DNA of 64,000 nt from Colicola sp016286205 (GTDB lineage: Bacteria > Bacteroidota > Bacteroidia > Bacteroidales > Paludibacteraceae): contig JAEESF010000002.1 in assembly GCA_016286205.1 (NCBI GenBank), positions 143,514 to 207,513 of the forward strand, written 5' to 3'. Positions 51,121 to 61,179 of this stretch are shown piece after piece. Within the stretch, counting starts at the first letter, position 1, and each line of letters opens with the position of its first letter. The notes below the pieces were generated by a model. That model had not been told where the DNA came from. It saw nothing but the letters and a program-made list of their open reading frames with translations, and ran no database searches. The translations under genes and the position numbers were made by a program.

Positions 51121-52223
51121 TAATCTACCACAAGCATTGCATCTCCGTAATCACCAAATCGATAACCTTCGTTTACTGCCTCTTCATAGGCATGCATCGT
51201 TTCTTCATATCCTGCGAAAGCAGCCACCATCATCAGTTGGCTCGATTGGGGCATATAGAGATTGACGAAGAATGTGTTAGCAGCCGAGAAAGTGTAAGGC
51301 GGGAAGATGAACCTATTGGTCCAACCGTCGTAAGCTTTCAGTTGTCCACTTGCACCGGCTACATGTTCCATCGCACGCATCACTTCTGTGCCTACCGCAC
51401 ATACTCGGCGTTGCTGCAGATGTGCGTTATTAACGGCATTGACCAAGCGCTCGGAGAGAATAATCTGCTCCGATTCCATCTTGTTCTTGCTCAGATCCTC
51501 GACGTCAATATCTTTGAATACACCCAACGAGACATGGCTTGTTAGGAACTCGGTCTCAATGCCACGAATCTCCATACGCTTGAGAAGTTGTTTGGAGAAA
51601 TGTAAGCCTGATGCAGGAGCGGCTACTGCACCTATCTTGCTAGCGAAAATAGTCTGATAACGTTCTTCATCCAGTTTCTCTATAGGCAGATCATGGAAAG
51701 TTTCACGGTATTTCTCCAATGTATCCGGTTCCATCGGACGATGGATATAGCGGGGCAGTGGAGCTTCGCCCAACGCGTACAAACGAGGAACAAACTCATC
51801 GTTGTCATAGTCCGTCAAGAAGCGAAACGTACGACCGCGACTTGTCGTATTGTCGATTACCTCAGCCACGATGGACGAGTCTTCGTCGAATGTAATCTTA
51901 TTACCAATACGTATCTTACGAGCAGGATCCACCAACACATCCCAATAACGCGACTGGTGGTTCAACTCACGAAGCAAGAATACCTCAATTAGCGCGTTGG
52001 TTTTCTCTTTATGACCATAAAGGCGAGCGGGGAAAACCTTGCTATCATTGAATACGAACAAATCTCCCTCTTCGAAATATTGAACGGTATCCGTTACCAT
52101 CTTATGCTCTATTTCACCCGTCTTGCGGTGCAATACCAACAGTCGCGAATCATCGCGATAAGGCAGAGGGAATTGGGCAATCAACTCTTCAGGCAGTTTA
52201 AACTTAAACTGGCTGAGTTTCAT
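51120..52223 (-). CDS. queA: S-adenosylmethionine:tRNA ribosyltransferase-isomerase
   Basis: 367 residues from the ATG at 52223 (MKLSQFKFKLPEEL). Marks: DSRLLVLHR near 25, FNDSKVFPARLYG near 56, AAPASGLHFS near 200, TSHVSLGVFKDI near 228, and RFIFPPYTF near the end. Penultimate step of queuosine synthesis on tRNA; queuosine acts in tRNA-Asp and others. 1 nt after truB. Confidence 0.95.
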   Translation of the reverse strand: MKLSQFKFKLPEELIAQFPLPYRDDSRLLVLHRKTGEIEHKMVTDTVQYFEEGDLFVFNDSKVFPARLYGHKEKTNALIEVFLLRELNHQSRYWDVLVDPARKIRIGNKITFDEDSSIVAEVIDNTTSRGRTFRFLTDYDNDEFVPRLYALGEAPLPRYIHRPMEPDTLEKYRETFHDLPIEKLDEERYQTIFASKIGAVAAPASGLHFSKQLLKRMEIRGIETEFLTSHVSLGVFKDIDVEDLSKNKMESEQIILSERLVNAVNNAHLQQRRVCAVGTEVMRAMEHVAGASGQLKAYDGWTNRFIFPPYTFSAANTFFVNLYMPQSSQLMMVAAFAGYEETMHAYEEAVNEGYRFGDYGDAMLVVD

Positions 52224-52224
52224 A

Positions 52225-52935
52225 TCATTCGCTTTGTACATATTCGTAGTTGTTCATTTGTTCTAAAAATTGGTCAACTGTCATACAGTCTTCCACGTGA
52301 ATATTTCCGACCCTTGTACGGCGTAATGCCGTTAGATAGGCACCTGTTCTCAGTCGTTCGCCTATATCGCGAGCTAATGCGCGTATGTATGTTCCCTTTG
52401 AGCACACCACGCGAATTGTCAGTTGCATCTGTTCTGCATCAAAATTCAGCGCCTCTATCTCATCTATCACCAACAGTCGAGGTTTTAGTTCCACTTCCTC
52501 GCCTTTGCGAGCAAACTCATAAGCACGCTTGCCATTGATTTGAATGGCGGAGAAGATAGGCGGTATTTGCCATTGTTCTCCCTTAAAAAGCGGTATAGTC
52601 TCGTCTATCAGTTGACGCGTGATGTGACTGGTCGGATAGGTAGCATCCACGGGTCGCTCCATATCGTACGAAGGAGTGGTTGCGCCTAGTTGCAACGTAG
52701 CTACATACTCCTTCACATCATACTGCAGTTTGTCAATCAATTTGGTTTTCTTTCCTGTACAAACTACCACAACACCTGTGGCTAGCGGATCCAACGTACC
52801 AGAATGACCTACTTTCAACTTTTTGCGACCTAACTTCTTGCACAACTGGTGACGCACCTTAGCCACCAAGTCGAACGAAGTCCAACGCAAAGGCTTGTCA
52901 AATGCCAGTATCTCCCCTTCTATAAAATCCCACAT
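52225..52935 (-). CDS. truB: tRNA pseudouridine-55 synthase
   Basis: 236 residues. Catalytic Asp49 in VGHSGTLDPLATGVVVV, ATPSYDMERPVDA near 88 and GTYIRALARDIG near 182. Modifies U55 in the T loop of nearly all tRNAs. Lacks a long PUA domain, as usual in this phylum. Confidence 0.95.
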   Translation of the reverse strand: MWDFIEGEILAFDKPLRWTSFDLVAKVRHQLCKKLGRKKLKVGHSGTLDPLATGVVVVCTGKKTKLIDKLQYDVKEYVATLQLGATTPSYDMERPVDATYPTSHITRQLIDETIPLFKGEQWQIPPIFSAIQINGKRAYEFARKGEEVELKPRLLVIDEIEALNFDAEQMQLTIRVVCSKGTYIRALARDIGERLRTGAYLTALRRTRVGNIHVEDCMTVDQFLEQMNNYEYVQSE

Positions 52936-52939
52936 CCGA

Positions 52940-53746
52940 TCAGCACAAAGTAGTTATGATAGCGAAACAACCAATGATAGCGCAATAGATTGCAAACCAA
53001 ATCAGTCGCTGACGGCGAACTATCTCTATCATAAATCGGCAAGCAAAACAACCGGTAGCAAAAGCTGCCAGAAAACCAACGACCGCAGGTACTACGCCCA
53101 ACTCGCTTGTCATTTCGCCTTGTAGCAGTTTCATAGTATCCAGTAGTGCTTCGCCTAGAATAGGGATCAATACCATTAAGAACGAGAACTGAGCCACATT
53201 CTCCTTTTTGACACCACACAGCAAACCTGTGGCTATCGTACTTCCCGAACGACTCAAGCCAGGTAGCACAGCGCATGCTTGCGCTATACCGATAATGATG
53301 GCATCTTTGTAAGTTACTTCATGTCCTGCCCCTTGACGCTTGCGTTGAAGCCATTCACTCAAAGCTAATAGCAATGCCGTGATTAGCAGACAAACACCTA
53401 CCAGCAATAGTCCATTCCCGAAAAAGGCCTCGACCTGATCCTTGAAGAACATGCCTACAACGAAAACTGGGATCATGGATACCAATATCTTTGCCACATA
53501 GTCCTTCTCTGCATTCCAGCGTATTGTAGAAAACGTCCCTTGGAATAGTTTAGCCACCTCACGCCATAATATCACTAACGTAGAAAGAACGGTAGCAACA
53601 TGCACAAGAATAGCAAACGTCAAGTTCTCTTCACCCGATGTGCCAAGCAGAGCATGTCCAATTTCAAGATGGCCAGAAGAAGAAACAGGCAAGAACTCAG
53701 TCAGTCCTTGCACAATTCCTAATATCAACGCCTGTAACCAATTCAT
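52940..53746 (-). CDS. uppP: Undecaprenyl-diphosphatase UppP (BacA)
   Basis: 268 residues, about seven membrane segments. LGIVQGLTEFLPVSSSGHL at 9-27 (catalytic Glu and Ser motif) and LPGLSRSGSTIATGL near 158 (PGxSRSG). Recycles the lipid carrier for peptidoglycan and O-antigen. 4 bp overlap with DUF3098. Confidence 0.95.
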   Translation of the reverse strand: MNWLQALILGIVQGLTEFLPVSSSGHLEIGHALLGTSGEENLTFAILVHVATVLSTLVILWREVAKLFQGTFSTIRWNAEKDYVAKILVSMIPVFVVGMFFKDQVEAFFGNGLLLVGVCLLITALLLALSEWLQRKRQGAGHEVTYKDAIIIGIAQACAVLPGLSRSGSTIATGLLCGVKKENVAQFSFLMVLIPILGEALLDTMKLLQGEMTSELGVVPAVVGFLAAFATGCFACRFMIEIVRRQRLIWFAIYCAIIGCFAIITTLC

Positions 53747-53958
53747 TTCTTCTTAGCACGAAAAAGAATGGCAAATATCATACACACAAACCCGAACAAT
53801 GAAATCATCGGGCCCAAGGTGATACGACGAAAAGAGAAGATATCCGGATTATATACTTCTCCGGAAGGTTCACCAGCCATTAGGAAGAAACCGATAACGA
53901 TGATAACAACCGAAATGGCAATTAGTATCAAATTCAGTTTAGGAAGACTCTGTTTCAT
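53743..53958 (-). CDS. DUF3098 small membrane protein
   Basis: 71 residues, two membrane segments (LILIAISVVIIVIGFFLMAG and MISLFGFVCMIFAILF) joined by a FSFRRITLGP loop. Matches the DUF3098 family that sits between ftsX and uppP in Bacteroidota. Function unknown. Confidence 0.85.
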   Translation of the reverse strand: MKQSLPKLNLILIAISVVIIVIGFFLMAGEPSGEVYNPDIFSFRRITLGPMISLFGFVCMIFAILFRAKKK

Positions 53959-53978
53959 AATTCTGTACTTTTTCGCGA

Positions 53979-54839
53979 TTATACCTCGTACAGGGTATTA
54001 TTGTCCATGCGAATATAACGCCCCGTGGCTATCATAGATGCCAACCAAGTTATAAACAATCCCGAACACAGCACTACTACCGACACAAAGGTGATATTTT
54101 GCCATGTGGGAGGGAATAGCAATACGCCTAGACGAACTTCCACATAATAAACAACTCCACTTAGAATAGCCAAGGCGGCCAAACCGGATAAGAATCCCAT
54201 CAGCATATTGCGCCATACGAAGGGACGACGCGTTACCCATGATGTAGCCCCTACTAGCGTCATTGTATTGATGATGAAGCGCTTTGAGTAGATCTGCAAA
54301 CGAATAGTATTTACTATCAATGCTAGCGACACCAAGAGCAATACAAGAGCCACCACCAACAAAATAAGTGAAAACTCATGCACATTGCTGCTCATTAGAT
54401 CTGCTAAGTCACGCGGATAGATTACATCTGTTACATAAGGCAGATTCTGCAGATTGGAAGTCAGCACATCCAGACTGTCAGTATTGCTGTAACTATCCGT
54501 TGGATGAATCTCATAACTGGCAGAGAGTGGATTGTAGCCTAAGAACGCGCTTGGATCTTCTCCTAAAGAACTAATGTGTTCTTCTAGAGCCTGCTCACGC
54601 GACACATATCTATAACTACTGCAACTGCTGCTAGCATCCAACATCTGCTCTAGACGCGCACATTGGGCGCTGTCAGCCTCCTGTGCCAATACCGCCGTAA
54701 TGGTAATGTTCTCGCGCATGCGCGTAACAAGCGCTCCTGCAGAGAGCAGGAGCACACATTCCAAGCCTATTAGGCACAATACTAATGAGACACTAACGGC
54801 GGAAGTTAGATATGAGTTACGAAATCGATGTTTCCGCAT
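53979..54839 (-). CDS. ftsX: Cell division protein FtsX
   Basis: 286 residues with four membrane segments: near 15-37, then 165-190, 215-240 and 255-275. Extracellular loop between the first two (YRYVSREQALEEHISSLG). FtsX domain around TIRLQIYSKRFIINTMTLVGA. Partner of FtsE in control of peptidoglycan hydrolysis; ftsE is not in the window. The ATG follows the gldN stop with no gap (TAAATG), so the two are translationally linked. Confidence 0.9.
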   Translation of the reverse strand: MRKHRFRNSYLTSAVSVSLVLCLIGLECVLLLSAGALVTRMRENITITAVLAQEADSAQCARLEQMLDASSSCSSYRYVSREQALEEHISSLGEDPSAFLGYNPLSASYEIHPTDSYSNTDSLDVLTSNLQNLPYVTDVIYPRDLADLMSSNVHEFSLILLVVALVLLLVSLALIVNTIRLQIYSKRFIINTMTLVGATSWVTRRPFVWRNMLMGFLSGLAALAILSGVVYYVEVRLGVLLFPPTWQNITFVSVVVLCSGLFITWLASMIATGRYIRMDNNTLYEV

Positions 54840-55787
54840 TTAATACTCCCAGAGGTCTTGTTCGAAATTCAGCAGTTCCTCGGCAATACGAGCCTGCTCC
54901 TTCTTAACATCAGCCTCTGTCCTAGCATAATCAGGAATCCAACGGTTATACATGTTTCCTTCACCTACTATATAACTGGTGTAGAGGTGTTTCTGGAAGA
55001 ACTCGTCAAACGTAACACGTTTTACCTCATTGCGGTTAGGTATCGCATACTGCATAGCCAAATACGGACGCAATGCATCAAATGGTACCCAGAACATAAT
55101 CGACTCACGCAACGACCCCATGATATTGGTACTGTCACGAGTGGAAATCTTATCCGACTGCAACGGAGCAATACCCATAATCTTGGTATGCAAACGAGAT
55201 GTGTGTTTGTCGAAGAACACCACTTCCTGAATCAAATATTTCAACTGATTCTTAACCAGTTTCTCAAATGGATAGAAGTGGAAGGACAACTCATCTGCCA
55301 CGCTATCATAGTGAACGAGCATAGCATCCGACGAACTGATATCGAAGTGAGTCGGATCGTCCGAATAGTCTGCTAGAGGGTCATCTGCCATGAACATCGT
55401 CGGCAACACTTCACGCGGAATAGGCTGCTGTTTGAAGTCTGGTTTGATAGTCTCCATGTTTTTCTCATAGATAGGAAGACCATCTACTACGGCATCCGTA
55501 ATCACCTTGAACAAGTTACGATAATCTGCATCATCCGACTTTGTTGGGAAATACAGTTGATAGTTCTGCTTATAGCGCATATCGATTATACGATACACAT
55601 AGCGTGCCCAAATAACGTCATCAATACGATGATCTACCATCACGATGGTATCATGCGCTTGCGAGAACTCTGCCGTCTGGATACGTGCACTACCTACCTC
55701 GTCGAAGAACGAGACAACTTTGTGTTGAGCTTGTGCTGTTACTACGCCGAGCACCAAGCATGCGATAATACTGATTTTCTTTAACAT
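54840..55787 (-). CDS. gldN: T9SS ring component GldN/PorN
   Basis: 315 residues with signal peptide IIACLVLGVVTAQA. GldN features: VVMVDHRIDDVIWARYVYRIIDM near 48-70, GIAPLQSDKISTRD near 205, MFWVPFDALRPYLA near 230. Periplasmic protein that forms the ring with GldK below the outer membrane. Confidence 0.9.
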   Translation of the reverse strand: MLKKISIIACLVLGVVTAQAQHKVVSFFDEVGSARIQTAEFSQAHDTIVMVDHRIDDVIWARYVYRIIDMRYKQNYQLYFPTKSDDADYRNLFKVITDAVVDGLPIYEKNMETIKPDFKQQPIPREVLPTMFMADDPLADYSDDPTHFDISSSDAMLVHYDSVADELSFHFYPFEKLVKNQLKYLIQEVVFFDKHTSRLHTKIMGIAPLQSDKISTRDSTNIMGSLRESIMFWVPFDALRPYLAMQYAIPNRNEVKRVTFDEFFQKHLYTSYIVGEGNMYNRWIPDYARTEADVKKEQARIAEELLNFEQDLWEY

Positions 55788-55800
55788 ATTATTTAAGGTA

Positions 55801-57378
55801 TTAATTCAGCGATAGAGGAATTGGCGACAAACGTACTTGTCTTCCATCCGGGCCTTGAGCACGGATATCCGTTATAACGACGATGGCACCCATTTTCAGT
55901 TTACTCAAACGATCTCTTTGATCTTGCGTGAATTTTGTACCACGGGCCTCTGTCAGCACACCATTGATATTCACTTTGAAACTAGTTACTTGGAACGGCA
56001 AATCAAGCAGACCATCAGGACCATACGAAGCAATCACTCTTGCATCCGGATTCAACAACGCTCCACGCGAGATATTTCCATCCGAGTACTCATTTTCACC
56101 CGATTTGAAGTATGCTCCTGGTTTCGGCAATGCTTTCACGCGATAGTCACGACTACCCATCGATTGCATTCTGCCATCCAGTTCTGCCGACACGCTGATC
56201 GTTACAGAACGTGTGCCGTCGCCCGGTTTGATAATCCAGAAGCCACCACTTTGATGGGCAGAAGCACCATTCACCGACACGCGTACTTTATCATTCGATA
56301 TCCCAGGTACCGAGATAGAGAACTTGTTGTCATATCCACGATACATGATATTCAGGTCGTTGTTCGAGATAGTTACAGAAGGTTCTCCTACAGTATATTC
56401 ACTCGCGAATGGCAGATTCTCCATCTCACCCGTTGATGGATTTTGATAGGCAATCCAACCGGAATATTTGCGAACTCCTACACCAACAGCAGGCACCTCA
56501 TACAATCCATGATCATTAATACGCTGACCCTCGATATAATACTCGGGACGTTGAGTCGAGTCAATAGCGGCCAAGATAATCTGCGCTGTATAACGACCGC
56601 CACGAATCACATAGTTCGAATTAGGTATCACGTACGCGTTCAGTTTATTTACGCGCAAGTCACCTGCATCAGTCTGATCCATCAGGTATTGAATGATCTC
56701 ACTCTCGGTCGAACGAACATCATTCTGCATCTTCGTCAAGATGGTAATGGACGCGCCTACAGGCATACCTTCGAAAATAGCTATTTCCCAATCACAAGAG
56801 TCTTTCTCGTGAGAGTTATAACCACGCTCCGTAGCCAGTGTCTTAGTAATAGAGTTACGCAACTCAAAGTTGTTCTCTGCCAAACTGGCAGCATAGTCAC
56901 GATAGTAAGCTACCACTTCCTTCAATTTGCGACCATTTGCTCCATTATTTTGTACGATGGCGTATTGAGCCGTTACGTCCAGGTTGGAATTTCCCTCTAT
57001 GTGTAGTGTAGGGTCTTCGCCATTAGCTCTGCGCTCTTCTACTTTTGACTTACCATCAGCCAAAATAGCTATCTGTTCCTTAAAATCTTGAATAAAGTTG
57101 TACAACGAGTCTGCACGCAGTTTGATCTCCTGAGCTTTTGCATACCATTCTTTTGTTTTCTCAGGATTGTCTGCATTAGCTTGTTTGAAGTCCATATACA
57201 ACTTCTCATTACGCGTTTGAGAAGCCTCAATCGTTGAACGCAGACTGGTATCTACCAACGTAAAACCATTCAAGATATCCGTACTTACGTTCAACGCCAA
57301 CATGGCGGTGAGCACCAAGTACATCATACCTATCATCTTTTGTCTCGGGGTTTCCGGACAGTTCTTAGCTCCACCCAT
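55801..57378 (-). CDS. gldM: T9SS motor component GldM/PorM
   Basis: 525 residues. MGGAKNCPETPRQKMIGMMY starts the family-typical N-terminus, a single membrane segment follows (MMYLVLTAMLALNVSTDIL near 18-36), then a long periplasmic rod of four domains ending in KVNINGVLTEARG and SPIPLSLN. Together with GldL it forms the proton-driven motor. 13 nt to gldN. Confidence 0.93.
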   Translation of the reverse strand: MGGAKNCPETPRQKMIGMMYLVLTAMLALNVSTDILNGFTLVDTSLRSTIEASQTRNEKLYMDFKQANADNPEKTKEWYAKAQEIKLRADSLYNFIQDFKEQIAILADGKSKVEERRANGEDPTLHIEGNSNLDVTAQYAIVQNNGANGRKLKEVVAYYRDYAASLAENNFELRNSITKTLATERGYNSHEKDSCDWEIAIFEGMPVGASITILTKMQNDVRSTESEIIQYLMDQTDAGDLRVNKLNAYVIPNSNYVIRGGRYTAQIILAAIDSTQRPEYYIEGQRINDHGLYEVPAVGVGVRKYSGWIAYQNPSTGEMENLPFASEYTVGEPSVTISNNDLNIMYRGYDNKFSISVPGISNDKVRVSVNGASAHQSGGFWIIKPGDGTRSVTISVSAELDGRMQSMGSRDYRVKALPKPGAYFKSGENEYSDGNISRGALLNPDARVIASYGPDGLLDLPFQVTSFKVNINGVLTEARGTKFTQDQRDRLSKLKMGAIVVITDIRAQGPDGRQVRLSPIPLSLN

Positions 57379-57428
57379 TTCTGAAGTGTTTTAGTGTTTG
57401 TTTCTAAAGCTACTTTTGTTAATAAATC

Positions 57429-58421
57429 TTATGCAAGTGCATTCAGCATATTGCCGTAAATCGAGTTCAAATCAGCCACTTGCTTATTCAGTTTCTTCGA
57501 TTCTGCCACAAACTCATTTTGTGCCTCTGCAGCCTCGCGTGTAGCAGCTGTAACCGACTTCTGTACATCCACTTGCTCCTTGACAGCAGCAGCTTGTGTA
57601 TTCACAGCCTCTACCTGTGCATTAACGGCTTTTACCTGAGCCTTAACAGCCTCAACATGCTCGTTCAATGCTTGTAGTTGCAGTTCGTATACCGAATTCA
57701 GCGATGCCAATTTCTGATCTACCAACTCTACGCCCGACTTGTATGCTTGGGTGCCGGCGACAACGTGCTTCATGTCTTCGGTTACCTGTGCATAAGTTCC
57801 CGACAAATCGGTTGTTACTTGTGCAAACGAATCGGTAGCAGATGTAGCAGCCGACAATTTGGTTGTATATTCCGTAGTAGCAGCCTCTGCAGCAGATAAT
57901 TTCTCACCTAGTTTAACGCCTGTCTGAGCCACTTTGCCCAATTCGCTGAACTGAGCGGCTGTCTTAGCCAAATCAGCTATACCGTCTTTCAGAGCTTGCA
58001 GGTCTTCATCTTTGATAGCAGGTACATCTGCACGTTTTTTGCCACCCGAGATGCCATCTGCACCAATTGGAGCACCATCTTCTACACCTGCACCAAGCAA
58101 AGTAGGACGAGGTTGATGCGATTTCTCCTCCAACAACTCTGGCTTAGTTCCGTACTCTAACAATTGTGGGAACACATTCTCCCAGTGGAACTCTGGATGC
58201 GGATGTTCCAATGTTCCTATCAAGAACAAGAATGCCTCGGTAAACATACCAATCATCAGCACCGTGCTTGCACCCGGCCAGTGTAGGATCTTAAACAATG
58301 CACCGACAATAACGACAGATGCGCCTGCCGAATAAACGATGTTTACGACATCTTTGCCCTGATAAGATCCATACCAATGCATGAATCGTGCGCCTAAACC
58401 TTTCTTAGTTTCTGTAGCCAT
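57429..58421 (-). CDS. gldL: T9SS motor component GldL/PorL
   Basis: 330 residues. Two N-terminal membrane helices (NIVYSAGASVVIVGALFKIL and TVLMIGMFTEAFLFLIGTLE) with the HWPGAS turn and a conserved glutamate in the second helix. The long cytoplasmic part (about 140-330) is predicted coiled coil, rich in alanine-glutamate heptads (AVKAQVKAVNAQVEAVNTQ). Confidence 0.94.
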   Translation of the reverse strand: MATETKKGLGARFMHWYGSYQGKDVVNIVYSAGASVVIVGALFKILHWPGASTVLMIGMFTEAFLFLIGTLEHPHPEFHWENVFPQLLEYGTKPELLEEKSHQPRPTLLGAGVEDGAPIGADGISGGKKRADVPAIKDEDLQALKDGIADLAKTAAQFSELGKVAQTGVKLGEKLSAAEAATTEYTTKLSAATSATDSFAQVTTDLSGTYAQVTEDMKHVVAGTQAYKSGVELVDQKLASLNSVYELQLQALNEHVEAVKAQVKAVNAQVEAVNTQAAAVKEQVDVQKSVTAATREAAEAQNEFVAESKKLNKQVADLNSIYGNMLNALA

Positions 58422-58476
58422 AGTTGTTTACAACTTAAAAAAATTGATTATTTCAGTTAATTGATTTTTCTTTTTT

Positions 58477-59826
58477 TTATTCACCAATGTACGAGCGTAC
58501 GCAACGGAAACCGATGTACGGACGACTCTCGTACTGATACTCATAGGTGCGAACACCGCACTGCATAAAGTAACTGATATCCTTCCAGCTACCACCCTTC
58601 ACAATCTTACGTTTCAGGATGTCCGGATCAGCCTTGCGGGCCATGTAACTGTAATCCGGATTCAAATCGTGAATATGCGTATTAGCTGCGCTTTGATAAG
58701 CCGAATTGGTCCACTCTGATACGTTTCCTGCCATGTCGAACAGACCGAAATCATTCGGACGATACTGAGCCACCTTCATAGTAGTAGTACCGGTATCGTC
58801 GTTGTAAGCACCACGATAAGGCTTGAAGTTAGCGAAGAAGCAGCCTTTGCCGTCACGAGCGTAATTGCCACCCCAAGGATACATAGCCATCTTGCGGCCG
58901 CCACGAGCAGCATACTCCCACTGTGCCTCTGTCGGCAGACGATACTCATTCACCTCTGTAGTTGAATACTGATTGAACAGTTTCGTACGCCAGTTACAGA
59001 ACGCATGAGCTTGTTCCCACGTAACACCTACTACAGGATACTCAGCGTAACCCGGGTGTTTGAAGTACATATGGAGCAGAGGATCATTGTACGAGAACTG
59101 GAAGTCACGCGCCCAAACCAATGTATCTGGATAGATACAGATAATCTTCTCTGTCAGCAGGTCTTTCGGCTCACGCAGAGGACGATAGATGGTCGAATCG
59201 TGAATAGCACCAATCTCATCAACCCAGAAAGTATCCACACGTGCGGTGGCACCCTTTGGATACGAACTGGTAGCCACATCAAACTTATTGCGTTGTGGTA
59301 GCGCCTCGTCCATGTTTACCCAGTTGTAACGATAGTGTAAATAGCTGGTCTTCAGCGTTCCATCCGAATAGAACATCGAAGACAAAGCATCAACTATATC
59401 TTCCTCCTTACTATCCCAAGGCACTTTCTTACGCCAGTCCAGACGGAAGTTTTCCTCGTCGAAATCTTCGTCTTTAGGCTGAATAGCATAATCTGTCATA
59501 CCTGCAGCTACCAAGTTGGTCAACGCAATTGAGTCGCGTACCCAGTTGACAAACTGACGATACTCATTGTTGGTAATCTCGGTTTCATCCATCCAGAACG
59601 CATCCACAGTTACCATAACAACATTGTCAGGTTGCTCAAATACAGCAGATTGAGTGTTAGCACCCATCATGAAACTTCCCTTCTTGATGAACAACATACC
59701 ATAAGGATTAGCCTCCTTAAAGTTAGAACTTTTGTAAGCTCCTACAAGTTCACCTGCCGGTTTGTTGCAACTGGCCAAGCCAATCGTCAAAACGATCATC
59801 AATGGCAAAATCTTTGTTACTTTCAT
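58477..59826 (-). CDS. gldK: T9SS lipoprotein GldK/PorK
   Basis: 449 residues, lipobox IGLASC with Cys20. Body: formylglycine-generating-enzyme-like fold with KKGSFMMGANTQSA near 48-61, FWMDETEITNNEYRQFVNWV near 76-95, YRLPTEAQWEYAARGG near 295-310 and GGSWKDISYFMQ. The catalytic cysteines of FGE are not evident. Forms the ring with GldN. Confidence 0.94.
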   Translation of the reverse strand: MKVTKILPLMIVLTIGLASCNKPAGELVGAYKSSNFKEANPYGMLFIKKGSFMMGANTQSAVFEQPDNVVMVTVDAFWMDETEITNNEYRQFVNWVRDSIALTNLVAAGMTDYAIQPKDEDFDEENFRLDWRKKVPWDSKEEDIVDALSSMFYSDGTLKTSYLHYRYNWVNMDEALPQRNKFDVATSSYPKGATARVDTFWVDEIGAIHDSTIYRPLREPKDLLTEKIICIYPDTLVWARDFQFSYNDPLLHMYFKHPGYAEYPVVGVTWEQAHAFCNWRTKLFNQYSTTEVNEYRLPTEAQWEYAARGGRKMAMYPWGGNYARDGKGCFFANFKPYRGAYNDDTGTTTMKVAQYRPNDFGLFDMAGNVSEWTNSAYQSAANTHIHDLNPDYSYMARKADPDILKRKIVKGGSWKDISYFMQCGVRTYEYQYESRPYIGFRCVRSYIGE

Positions 59827-59852
59827 ATTAGTAATTGTTTGTTTTTCCAGTA

Positions 59853-60803
59853 TTATAAGTATCTTACTGATTTGTATTTATTCGTTCGTTTGGGCTTTAG
59901 GATATCAAATCCGTAGGCCAGATATATCTCGTGACTTCCGTAACTTTCCAGCAGCAAGCGGTTGGTCGGCAGTTCGCAACTATAACCTAACTGCAGTCCG
60001 GATATTATATCTATACCTAATAGTATATTAACACTTCCTGCTATGCGGTAACCCAATCCCCAGCGGTACCTGTCTTTATAGTCGCACATCAGCGTCATGT
60101 TCACGTCCCAACTGGCAAAATCAGTCATTACCATCGCACTCGGAGTCAGCACCCAGTTTCTGTAGTTCTTCAGCCGGAAATGATATCCGCCTACTACATA
60201 CATTGTGCCTACCAGTTTCACTTCCGAATAGTCATCCCAGTCTATCGCCGGACGAGTCAAGTGGCTATAACTAGCGCCCACCCACCATGTCGGAGTACTA
60301 TAGTAGAGACCTACTCCCATGTCAAATTTCATTCCCGATTTATCGCCGTGCGGTATCGCTTGGTCGCCTGACTCATGGTAATCATCTCCCATCTTACTCA
60401 GATTGACCGAATCTCCCTTGAATCCAACATTTACAAATCCCAAGTCCACACCAACACTTAGATAACCTTTCCCCAGCTTCTGACGATACGCATACTGCAC
60501 ATATAGCGATTGTGTCGTAAACAATCCGTATCGGTCGTTCAAAAAACGGATTCCTGCACCGTGATGCGTCTTAGCTATCACAAAGGGCGAACTGAACGAA
60601 AACCATGTACTCATCGGTGCATTCGTAATGTCTACGTATTGCATTCGATGCATACCAGCAACTTTCATCAGGTCTCCCTCTCCTACCGCTGCAGGATTGT
60701 AGGCCATCGGCAAATACATATATTGTCCCATCTGCGGATCAAACTGTGCACTCACAGTCGATATGGCTATTAACGCCAGCAGAAGTACAAAATGTCTCTT
60801 CAC
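59853..60803 (-). CDS. porP: PorP/SprF-family outer-membrane protein
   Basis: 316 residues from GTG at 60803 (reads as KRHFVLLLALIAISTVSAQ, a signal peptide). N-terminal mark FDPQMGQYMYLPMAYNPAAVG near 20-40, then barrel strands ending HEIYLAYGFDILKPKR. PorP/SprF links the PorKN ring or individual cargos to the outer membrane. A longer in-frame reading from 60899 puts a charged stretch ahead of the signal peptide and is unlikely. Confidence 0.9.
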   Translation of the reverse strand: MKRHFVLLLALIAISTVSAQFDPQMGQYMYLPMAYNPAAVGEGDLMKVAGMHRMQYVDITNAPMSTWFSFSSPFVIAKTHHGAGIRFLNDRYGLFTTQSLYVQYAYRQKLGKGYLSVGVDLGFVNVGFKGDSVNLSKMGDDYHESGDQAIPHGDKSGMKFDMGVGLYYSTPTWWVGASYSHLTRPAIDWDDYSEVKLVGTMYVVGGYHFRLKNYRNWVLTPSAMVMTDFASWDVNMTLMCDYKDRYRWGLGYRIAGSVNILLGIDIISGLQLGYSCELPTNRLLLESYGSHEIYLAYGFDILKPKRTNKYKSVRYL

Positions 60804-60822
60804 GTATATACGGCTATTGGGC

Positions 60823-61050
60823 TTAATACTCCTCTTCGTTAAAGAAGAAATCCTCATCTTGTGTGGGATAGTCCGGCCATATATCCAAGATACTCTCATA
60901 CACCTCCTCGTCCTCGTCCTCCAACTCGCTCAAGTTCTCTATTACTTCCGACGGAGCACCTATACGATTCGCATAATCCAACAATTCATCCTTTGTAGCA
61001 GGCCAAGGTGCATCCTCTAATTTAGAGGCTAATTCCAATGTCCAATACAT
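60823..61050 (-). CDS. Small acidic DUF2795-type protein
   Basis: 75 residues, cytosolic, very acidic (ELEDEDEEVYESILDIWPDY). The core YWTLELASKLEDAPWPATKD and YANRIGAPSEVIENL matches the DUF2795 family as I know it. Function unknown. It is the first gene behind the promoter at 61180, and its stop is 19 nt before the porP start. Confidence 0.82.
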   Translation of the reverse strand: MYWTLELASKLEDAPWPATKDELLDYANRIGAPSEVIENLSELEDEDEEVYESILDIWPDYPTQDEDFFFNEEEY

Positions 61051-61179
61051 ATCTCAATTTGTCCTATTCTAGTTCCAACTTCCGTAACGCACTAATCCTC
61101 AGCTATTTATGACGAACAAGAACGCCGTATATGCACGACGGAAGGCCCCATTTGGGTTCATTTTTTCAAAAATAACGTG

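Noticed and set aside
58477..59826. Sulfatase-activating formylglycine-generating enzyme
   Set aside because: The fold matches, but the lipobox, the position between porP and gldL and the absence of an evident catalytic cysteine pair make it GldK.
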